DNA of 64,000 nt from positions 1,302,001-1,366,000 of the forward strand of contig JAGUCH010000004.1 in assembly GCA_019096065.1 (NCBI GenBank), read 5' to 3'. The notes below the pieces were generated by a model that was given only the letters and a program-made list of their open reading frames with translations, had not been told where the DNA came from and ran no database searches. This document shows positions 55,408 to 64,000 of this stretch, piece by piece. The stretch is from Paracyclopina nana. Its lineage: Eukaryota; Arthropoda; Copepoda; Cyclopoida; Cyclopettidae. A program made the position numbers and the translations under genes. The stretch's first letter is position 1. Each line of letters starts with the position of its first letter.

Positions 55408-56892
55408 ACAGGTGGACAGAAGAGCCATCCGTGTACGAGTTGCCAGAAAATATCGTTCGTCCCTCACCTTTTTTGCTGGTATGCTCTCTCTCCCTTTTTC
55501 ATCATGACTTGGTTTGAAAAACGCAAACTGTGAAATGTATATATAGAGAAGATGGATTCTTTTTGTACCAAAGCGAAGAGCTGAGAAGTTAGTAGAGGCT
55601 TTAACAAAATTACTATTAGCATCAACGTGAGAAGAAAAAGAACAGCATACCTGATCAAGAGTTTCTGCTACTGATGATGAAAAATGGTCGTCGTTATCCT
55701 TCCATTTGTATAAGATTCACCTCAATTCCCCCTCCCAGCATCATAAGTTTGGTCAAGATCATGAAAAGAATTCCATATACACCCAACCGAGATTTGCATG
55801 TCGAAGAGATCGAATTTTTTTCTTTTCTAATCGTCCTCCCGCTACAAAAAACAACTACTACTACTACTATTGCTCCAAAGCTCTGACCTCGTTGAAATAT
55901 TATATCTAATAATAATCTTAATAATTGTGTTAGCGTACAAGATGTGGATTTGTTACGTGAAGTATGAAATCCACTGTGTAACTATCCACCGTCGCATCGG
56001 CGTCTTAGCAGACGTAAAGTAGCGGAAAAATATACAACTCGAGAAAACAGCTTCAACAGCTTTAATATCATTGTTAGAATCTGTGACAAGCTTGTCGTAC
56101 ATGCGAAAAGAAACGTTCCAGTCAGTATGTATTTAAAAGTCACTGCCTAAAATCAGGATGTCATTCAGGCTGATTTATGCCCTGTTCATCTACAACGACT
56201 ATAACAGTCGTAACTTAAGTAGTCTTAAAAAAATTGTCGTTATTTCATAGCGACAAAAAATTGTCTTAAGTCTGAGTATGACCAGTTGTTAGCGTACATA
56301 TCAGTAGTGATGGAACGAGTTTCAGCTTGGCTTGAAAGCTTGAAACTAAAACCCAGCTTGAGCTACATAAGCAAAAAGCTTGGGATCGCTCGAGCCAAAT
56401 TATGAAAAGCTTGAAAAGCTTGAAGCCCAAAAAATGCAAAGCTTGAAAAAGCCTTTGCCTTTGTTCAAGGGCTAACCTTCCTTTGGTTTAGTGTGCCCTA
56501 ACTTAAGGACGAGCTAGTAAAGCCAGCCTGCTAGGGCTGACTAAAACATTCTACTGGTCTATCATTTCAGTGGATTCTTTCCAAAGTTGCATTAGTTTAG
56601 TCAATCCTAGAGGGATCGCTAAAATAACGCCAGTCCTTACTAGCTACAACAGGTAATAGAAATGCGAGGAGCTATGACAACTTTTTTCGTATGGTAATAC
56701 AAGTAAGTTTCGAAAAAGTAGAGCAGATGAACAGAGCATCAATCTATATCATGTATTTTTACGTTTTCAAAAATGTTTCACTGCAGGCCAGGTTGAACTC
56801 ATTTTTTTCCATTGCAGTTGCAATCTATTTCGCTATCCACGTGTTTTCAATATTTGACACACAATTTAACATATGGGATAAAAGTGCACTTA
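55408..56892. other. Ras 3' region and repeats
   Basis: 3' UTR of Ras, an (ACT)n microsatellite near 55854-55869 and a truncated hAT MITE. No gene seen. Confidence 0.45.
56305..56455. mobile_element. truncated copy of the 28826 hAT MITE
   Basis: It begins with the intact terminus TAGTGATGGAACGAGTTTC, followed by AGCTTGGCTTGAAAGCTTGA and CCCAGCTTGAGCTACATAAG. This equals the reverse of the right end of the element at 28826-29315. It breaks off after about 150 bp. Confidence 0.85.
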
Positions 56893-58650
56893 TTATGCTT
56901 GTTCGCACGTTTTTGGCAATTCAAACATGGTCGTCCTGTAGGATTCGTCATCCAATTCTACGAGTTCTGTCAATGGGTAGGGATATCCGCTCTGCTTGAG
57001 CACCTGGTTCAGGTCACCGAAAGTGTCAAACAAAGTCTGGAGCAATCCACTCGATGACTTTCGTAGCTCAGTTTTGGCATTGCGTTGGTGGAACTCCACC
57101 ATGATGACATCAATGAACTTGAAGCTCCCTTCTGAGAGCAGATCTGGGAGGACTTCCACTTCACTGCCTTCAATGTCCATTTTCATGACCACTTTGGGCC
57201 CCTCTGCAAACACTGCGTCCATTTCCTTTGGAATGGATCTGGTGGCAACCACCGTGTTAACGAAGTTTGATAGTCTCATTAGCTTGGCCTCCACCTTTAC
57301 TTTTTCTCTAGCTGTTGCACTATGCTCAGGATCTGGAAATGGTATTCTGCTTTTAGTATTGTGGCTAGCTGCTATAACAGGCTTAAAAATGAAATAAAAA
57401 GCCACCATGATCAAGTTAAGTAGCTGGCCAAAATCTGGGTTATTTAAAATATTTAATGATGAACAAGAATGTGTTTTTCTAATCTACCTTTTTTGTAAAA
57501 AAAAATTTTTAATTACCTAAAATTACACAAATTCATGGAAGGAATTGAGGCTAAAAGTAGCCTAAATGACTTTTTTTAAAAAATAATGTTAAATAATGAA
57601 AATCAGGTCCTAAAAACTCTGATAAAGTGTTTAGAAGGTCCTAACTTGACTGTTGAGAAAATACAGGTTATGGGTGTCTCGCTATCAATGATTGAGCCTT
57701 TTACCATGTGGCCTTTGACCAGGATGGTTTCATGTACGTACCTATCACAGTTCCTCCCCATTCCTTATCGGCTGTATCTTTATCAGAGTAAAAACTGGTG
57801 ATGCCTTCAACATTGGAAACAGCCGTCTTGGTAAAAATCTTGACATTCCAATTGCAAGTGAGGTAAGCCTCTTCGAGCTCTGAAAATGGCCATCTTGAAA
57901 TGATTCCAGTCAATTGCAAAAATATAACACATTTTTTCTAGTAAATTGACCTTTCTTGCATTTCATCCATGCTCCATTTCGCGAAATTTTGTGCATGTTT
58001 TTAAACATAATTTAATTAGTAAGCAACAATTTTTGTCATTTATATACCATCAACTACTACTAAAAAAACTGAAAAAAATCCCGCCATGTTTTTTTGCGTT
58101 TTTGCGTTTTTGCGGTTCACGCCCGCCGGCCAATAAATAAAACGCAGAATTTGAACCTTTGAGGACTTTTTCATGATGAGGATTGGGTTCAAATCCAACC
58201 GAGCAAATGTAGGGCAGATTGTGTTTCACATTGGGTAAAGCATTTCTTTTGAAATACTTGTTGAAGACACTGTGAATCGAAGCATTTGGATACAATTTCG
58301 GCTCATACAGCTTCCTTATCTTGAAGAGGGGACAGAAGTACCTAATTAATTGTATTTTCGAATTATTTAGGCCTGACGCTTACTTGAATACCAATATTGG
58401 TTCCCACGTCCAAATAAACATGGTAGCAGCCATTCAGTGGGTTGTTTGCAATTTCGTACTTCTTAGGCGTGAGCTCCATAAATGTAAAATTCGCAGTCTT
58501 ATGATTATTCATGTGGATGAGTGCTAATGCAGCAACAAAAGCCAACAGGAGGAACATCCATGGAATAAGCCCTTTTTGGTTTTGGCTCCCTGTCATTGCT
58601 GCGTAAGCCCCGAGCGTAAAACTGAAGCTGTCAAATTGATGCGAATTCAT
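56893..58650 (-). CDS. membrane-anchored FkbM-type methyltransferase
   Basis: Four exons, 58650-58384, 58319-58157, 57879-57742 and 57371-56893 (phases 0, 1, 1), encode 348 residues. Residues about 28-46 (GLIPWMFLLLAFVAALALI) form a signal anchor, so the catalytic part is probably lumenal in the Golgi/ER. SAM-binding motif I is YLDVGTNIGIQ, then VGFEPNPHHEKVLK with the acidic E of motif II, WNVKIFTKTAVSN, and the FkbM core VVMKMDIEGSEVEVLPDLL followed by IDVIMVEFH. This arrangement matches the Methyltransf_21 families seen in nematodes and crustaceans, with unknown substrates, possibly sugars. The exon 2 donor (AAAG|gttcaa) is weak but is supported by phase and sequence continuity (VLK-ELEEAYL). 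Confidence 0.88.
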
Positions 58651-58932
58651 GATATTCAAATGTTGCAGTATTTTTGCATATGTTTGAGACAAGACAGCAC
58701 AAATGTTATATATGCATTACCAAAGCGGGTTCCAAAAAAAGCGGACATGCTAAATGCCGCACACAAAAACGCACAAGGAACGCAACGCACCCGTTCTCGC
58801 CCAACTGAATACCGCACACTTGCAGAAAAAAGCACCGTTAAAAAAATAATGAAAGTATAAAACTTAGAAAGCAACAATGTAGTTAATACAAAAATTGGAA
58901 AGCAACAGTTTTATTTAGAAACAACTTATGGG

Positions 58933-59168
58933 GTGTTCATCTATGCCTCGTTTGCTTAAAATCTTACGATCGACAGCCTTAAATGAAATGACTAAGTTTT
59001 CGTACTTCTGATTAATCAAAACACTTCAAACTCATGTGACCAATAGAGGTGGGAAAAGTGGTTTACTTAAAGCTATCAAAAGAGAGTAAAAATGATCAGT
59101 ACTAAAATAGGAGGCTTAAGTAAAACGCAATTTAACGGAAGGAAAAAATTTCCTTTATAGATGAACAC
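58933..59168. mobile_element. MITE, about 236 bp (GTGTTCATCTAT family)
   Basis: Inverted ends GTGTTCATCTAT and ATAGATGAACAC; closely related to 19967-20188 throughout. Noncoding. Confidence 0.8.
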
Positions 59169-59225
59169 AGCATTAGTGATGTCAGAAAAAAAGAACTTTT
59201 ATTTCTGGCAATATGGGAACAGCTT

Positions 59226-60452
59226 CCCAACCAGAAATTTCATTCGAGAACTTCGAACCAAAACGGCCACAATTTTCATGTGTCCGATTTGTTTGTTTTT
59301 TGTGTATCACAAATTGAGCACAATTTTGTTGAACTCAGCAGATATTGTTTATTCCACAGATATGTTGAAGTTTAGTTATACCTAACCTTACACAAGTTTG
59401 TTTGACACAAACATGTTTAACATTTATGTTCCACAAACTGAACACAATTTCGTTGAAAACAGAGCTTTTTGATGTTTGTGTCACACAAATTAAGCATACT
59501 CTTGTGTCACTCAAGGTTGAGCCAATTCTGAGTCACACAAATTGAACACAACACTTTTTTTCAATTGGAAGTTGAGTTCCACAAAAAATGCTTTTCGTCA
59601 TGGATTTCAGCCTCAAATTACCCACTTTGAGTCACTCTTATGTAAGTCACAAAAGCCCTGCTTAACCTTTAGGAAAAATTCAAGAATTTATAATTCTAGC
59701 TTAGCAAATTATTAAGAGATGGCTCTGCTATCAAACCTATTTTATTTAAAAGTAATTATAATTACAACTTGGCAAAGCATTGAGAGTTTCAAAAATATTG
59801 CTAATAGCTTTTGGTCCAAACTAAATTAGTATTGAAGTAAAAATAATTTTATTTTCAATATTATTATGGAAATATGAAATATTTAAAACAAATCAAGAAG
59901 CCAGTAAGTTAGAGAAGTAAGTATGATAAAAATAATATCTCTCTCACAAGTCCCATCTAAAAGGACAATAGCACATCTTGTCTGATGTGAGATAGACTTG
60001 CAAAGTCAGCCATCTATTGGCCAAATATCTAAATATTTTTGAATGATACTCTCATTCCTAGCACCTTTTTCCTAATGGATAATGCCAAAATTGGGGGATT
60101 TCTGTGTTACCAAAAAGTCGCACAGAAGTTCTTCAAAATTTTCAAAAATTTCTGGTTGAGGCCAAATTGGCCATAGCGCTTACCCAGTTTTTATGACTCA
60201 ATCAGTACATATGTAGGTGTAACATAATGACTGATTTGTTAGGTTTTTGAGTACAATTTTGTTGATGTTTTAAGTGTAATTTTTATGCTGGTTTTGTGAG
60301 ACTCCACTTTGATCGCTGACTAAACTGAGTTCAACAAAAAGGTGCTATTTCGTCACGGGTTTTTGACACAAATTTGACAAATTGTGGATACTTTGAGCAA
60401 CAACAAAAGTGACCCAAAAGTAAGTCAAAAATTGCGAAAATTTCTGGTTGGG
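59226..60452. mobile_element. putative 1.2-kb non-autonomous element, CCCAACCAGAAATTT ends
   Basis: Perfect 15-bp inverted ends CCCAACCAGAAATTT and AAATTTCTGGTTGGG. The left interior is made of degenerate modules around CACAAATTGAGCACAATTTTG / GTTGAAC, repeated about five times between 59310 and 59560. An extra internal AAATTTCTGGTTG lies near 60145. No target duplication and no coding frame were identified. Confidence 0.6.
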
Positions 60453-61175
60453 TTATTGCTTAAAAAGGAGCTAATTGTCCCTTGAATTACATAATACGTA
60501 AGTGATATAATTATTGCATGATCAAATTGGTTTTGACAAGTCTTAGATGAAACCTTAATCGAAGCGCGCGGTATTTTAAGTAGTGCGCGATTAGGTGCGT
60601 TGCGGGACGTTAGTGCGCGGTATTTTGCATGCATCGTTTCTAACTTAGCTTAGCGAGCAAGCTTGTGCTACTTACTAACAAGCCAAGTTAAGGTACTCTT
60701 ATAGCAAACATACTGTCTGCATGATAACGTATAATTGTACTCGATATAATTTTTTCCTAGCTTAATTTGACTAACCAGTCGATCAAAGTGATAATTTATG
60801 TGATATGTTCAGCGTGAAAGAAGCTAATTTCAAGCTTGCGGATAGGAATTTCGAACGCTCTATGACAACTCAGAAACAATAAGACAATTAAGTCTTTCAT
60901 AAAACCGTTACATAGCAACTCATTGCACCATTAATTTCCCTTTTCAGCTCGTTTTACGTAAAAGCCACTAATCTTCACTGCACGGAATAAATCTTTTTCA
61001 TGGCCTTTTGAAAATTACTCATTACTCAGAAAAAGCCTCTCCAGGTTATAGAAGAGTGCTTGAAAAGTAAGTTCATGTCTGCAGATTGTCCCACCCTTAA
61101 TGCATCCAGAACCAAATAACTCATACACTTTTAAAAAATGACTTTTTACTTATTCACAAGGACTTGAAATCAATA

Positions 61176-61362
61176 CAGGTTGTCCCACCTTCATCGGAGC
61201 AAAAAAGGGAGACAAATCGAGCCTATGTTTTTAGGGCACAAAATCAGGCAACGCGCTAGGTGTCGTGCACGCACTGCTTGGCGCTAGCCGCACCCGGCTC
61301 GACTTGGAACCCGATCTCATTTTCCGTAGTTTAAAAAACTCCGATATTGGTGGGACAATCCG
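61176..61362. mobile_element. MITE, TTGTCCCACC family
   Basis: Begins CAGGTTGTCCCACC and ends GGTGGGACAATCCG; the interior shares TTTTTAGGGCACAAAATCAG and GGCAACGCGCTAGGTG(T)CGT with the copies in lipase 1 and discoidin introns. A solo end CAGATTGTCCCACC lies 94 bp upstream at 61082-61095. Confidence 0.85.
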
Positions 61363-63657
61363 TATACATGCGGTGTCGAAAGGTCGCGAAAGTGCGGACG
61401 TCCTGAATACATTGGCGACCTTTCTTGGCTCATGATCCATGTCCATCACAATAACTCATCTTTTCTGTGGGATTATTGGTGAGGTTGCCAATGGCGCAGA
61501 TCGACCACATTTCACATTCACATATTTTTTTCCAATACTACTACCACGTGGGATATTCCGCGGGGTCAATTTTGTGTCTGTCATAGAAAAGGGCCAGGCA
61601 GCAGGAGTGTGGTCTAATCCTTTTTTCCATTATTGGCCAGATGTGCCGCCAGAGTGTAGGAGAAAAAGCCTCTTAATCCCCCAATCCTTGACCAAAACAA
61701 GGTCTCCTCTCTCCTTGTCATTAACTGTTACGAGAGCCATGGAAAATATGATACCTTTTCTCAGTAAAAGAAGAAGATGATCCTCCTTTTGATTGCGGCA
61801 AATCATCTTTCACATGCGGATCTTTTGACCATTAGATACGCAGCTGGAAGCTTCTTAGTACACTTTATACATACTCGGGATTATTATTATGTATATACTT
61901 TGCTTTCGAATAGTATATGCTTCTTTTAATCACACCCTTGAGGTCATGTCCGGATTGCCCCCTCTCTGCAACATCTGCCATTTATTGGGAACGCCACTTT
62001 CTTCAGGCTCGAACCTCAAACTAAAGTCCCCCAATAAAGCGCAGGCAAAAAACTGCAATATTCAATCAGTTGGAGAAATAGTGATTTTAGGCGTATTACA
62101 AATCAGATCAATTGAGCTTTGAGCACCGGGAAAGTGCTCCCCTTGATGCCCAGTTCATCTACGCAACTTTTTGTAACTTACCTCACGAAAAAACACCACA
62201 AATTTCTATGCGTTTTAATGTCACGGCCATGTACCCCAGAATTCTATATGATAATGCTCGCCGAATGCCTTTTGTTTGTGTCACATACCTGCGCAATAGC
62301 TGTATCTAGGGTTGACTCAACTAATCAAAGAAGCCATTTAAATTGCTAAGTTGCAGGCTATTTTGAATGTTTTAGTCTGCCCTTAATTACTGGCCTTACT
62401 AGTTTGGTTCATACTTGCGCTAGGATGAGCTAAACCATTCAGCCAGTCAAACTCTAATAACAAAGCAACATAGATTTAAGCAACCCTAGCCGGCCTGCGC
62501 CTAACTTGTTTGCCTCAATTAAATATTGCGCCAACTTTTGACAATTTTTGCCCTGATGGAATACCGACAATTCACCAGAAGAATGCTCAAGTTACGCCTG
62601 ATTTTGTCGTGGTAGATGAACAGGGCATTAAATGGGAATATATGAGGAATGACAGCATATCTGGGGATGAAAGGTAACGGCCTTTTGAGGAGCAAACGAC
62701 CGTTGGCTTTCCAGCGGTCTCGCGAGGGCTGAAAAGTAGCGGAGTCAGCGGACTTTCCGCGTATATCTGTGTAGGCTTGATGCTTCCACAATCGTCCGCA
62801 GTTTTTCTCCTCGGTTAGACTTCTAAAGGGCGCCAAAGAAGATTGGAAAAGGTGAGAAAAAATAACAGCTTTATGATCGATTGCACCTGTTACTTCTTTG
62901 TCACTTTGCTAATAATGCGCGAAAGTGTTTGCCTAACCTGACATTTGTTGACAACTGACAGCTTTCGTCAAGCTTTCGCATATACTATTTATTAAAAAAG
63001 AAAAGAAATCAGCCCCAGCTTCGTTAGCATCATATCATGAATGGCTTCTTTTGATCTGGTCACGTTCGAGCCCAATTTTTGGGCGAGCATTCATCAAAAA
63101 TCAGTGCATGGTTATTTTTATTCCCTTATACGTATGTGAGGTGGAGAAATCCGGCTAATTGAGAGCATAGATACATATATATGGCCTACATTTGCTCGCG
63201 TATGCATATAGCAGAATGTGGCAAAGTAATGAAATTTCCAGAAGTGCGGGTAATCAAATTGCGCGCCTCTTCTTTAAAAAAGGGAAGCAAAAAACATTTT
63301 AGGGCGTTGCAAGGGTGTATAAATTTCCTTTATCACAAAAGATTAACTGGGTAGGAGAAAAAACACCAGGCGGGCTAGCTTTTTAATGACGGCCCCGTTG
63401 ACAGTCTAATAACACCCCCAGGGAGACTTTTGCGGCGAAATCACTTTGGCAACATCATCATCGCTCCTACTAACCAAGTAAGCCATTGTAGGCACATGCA
63501 CACAGCGGGGAAAATTCCGTACAAATGTAAAAGTAGAATTCAAAATACACTTAAAATCTTAAATAACTTTACTTTCAGCAGTAGTTTTTCTTTTTGGTTT
63601 TTAAAACTCTTCTGGATTTCAAAAAATGGAATTTTTTAATTGGTACTTTATTTATGT

Positions 63658-63795
63658 CCTGTTCATGTACGCCCCAAACTCCTTAGGAAAAGGCACGAAA
63701 AACACCTCAAGGAAAGGAGAAAAATTGTCTTATGACAAGCACCAGCTGATACTAAAAAAATCAGATCGACTTTAAAAGCCAACTTGAAAGTAAGC
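63658..63795. repeat. partial copy of the 298-734 MITE
   Basis: Shares CCTGTTCATGTACGCCCC with the left end at 298 (CCCGTTCATGTGCCCC), then AAAGGAGAAAAATTGTCTTA and the following TGACAA. It is followed by the separate repeat also found at 40-165. Confidence 0.65.
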
Positions 63796-64000
63796 AAATC
63801 TAATTTTGGCTTTTGAGTGCTGCACATTTTATTCCTTTTGAGCAAGATCAATAGCTGAATTTAGTCTGCTATCAAAGGAACTTATAAGGAAATAAGCTGA
63901 AAACTATGACACAAAATAGCAAAAATTTCCATTCAAAACGCTGCTCGGCCCCAAGCTGAACTCGGAGAGTGGCAGTCAGCTACAGATTCACTTCTCCTTA

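Larger units (their letters stand above)
60453..64000. other. repeat-rich region without a gene
   Basis: Apart from the elements listed separately, nothing coding is supported. Open frames at 61439, 61889, 62112 and 62519 show no splice or family evidence. Confidence 0.45.

Noticed and set aside
58170-58200. tRNA-like T-arm wording (gggttcaaatcc)
   Set aside because: It lies inside a coding exon of the methyltransferase and has no matching A-box or cloverleaf.
58363-58692. Longer N terminus of the FkbM protein starting at 58692
   Set aside because: That start is TTG; the first in-frame ATG is 58650 and already precedes the membrane anchor.
61439-61780. 113-residue plus-strand frame
   Set aside because: No signal, domain or splice support; flanked by MITE sequence.

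Overview
The window looks like the nuclear genome of an arthropod with a compact genome. Evidence: spliced genes with short introns (about 54-60 nt in several, up to 1.7 kb in one), a dpr-type immunoglobulin gene, a delta-like glutathione transferase, acid-lipase-family secreted lipases, MSL3 and an insect-like Ras, together with many small terminal-inverted-repeat DNA transposon remnants. A small-genome crustacean, springtail or mite would fit; I cannot fix the species from sequence alone. I saw no tRNA, rRNA, CRISPR or retroviral feature.

Layout. 1-4.7 kb is repeat-rich and gene-free. 4.8-6.4 kb (+) holds a three-exon helix-loop-helix gene; 7.1-9.1 kb (-) holds seven exons of a dpr-family cell-surface receptor whose signal-peptide exon was not found. 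9.1-17.3 kb has no gene I can support, but carries two in-register tandem arrays of a MITE (108-bp and 150-bp periods) and a GC-rich minisatellite. 17.4-21.1 kb (+) is an unrecognised single-pass membrane protein whose large intron is full of MITEs. From 21.6 to 44.1 kb the window is a dense cluster: two tandem lipases, a GST, a novel secreted protein, a SIAH-like E3 ligase, a small unrecognised gene, FARSA, AIMP2, a riboflavin transporter, METTL4, UBTD1/2, clathrin interactor/epsin-4, ZNF593, MSL3 and a small secreted peptide precursor. 45.4-48.7 kb (-) is a secreted two-discoidin plus fucolectin-like protein. 48.7-54 kb is intergenic, 54.1-55.4 kb (+) is Ras, 56.9-58.7 kb (-) is a membrane-anchored FkbM-type methyltransferase, and the rest to 64 kb is repeats.

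Notable relationships. Two convergent gene pairs have stop codons that abut with no base between them, and a third is 5 bp apart, so 3' UTRs must overlap. Two tandem same-strand pairs (lipase-lipase, 64 bp; FARSA-AIMP2, about 47 bp) have operon-like spacing. FARSA and AIMP2 are functionally linked in the multi-synthetase complex, and AIMP2 has no ATG of its own in the exon visible here. Sequences matching the CTCF core AGRTGGCGC recur nine times in noncoding DNA, several in introns. Gene models were built by hand from exon phase, splice sites and protein-family resemblance remembered from training; no database search was run.
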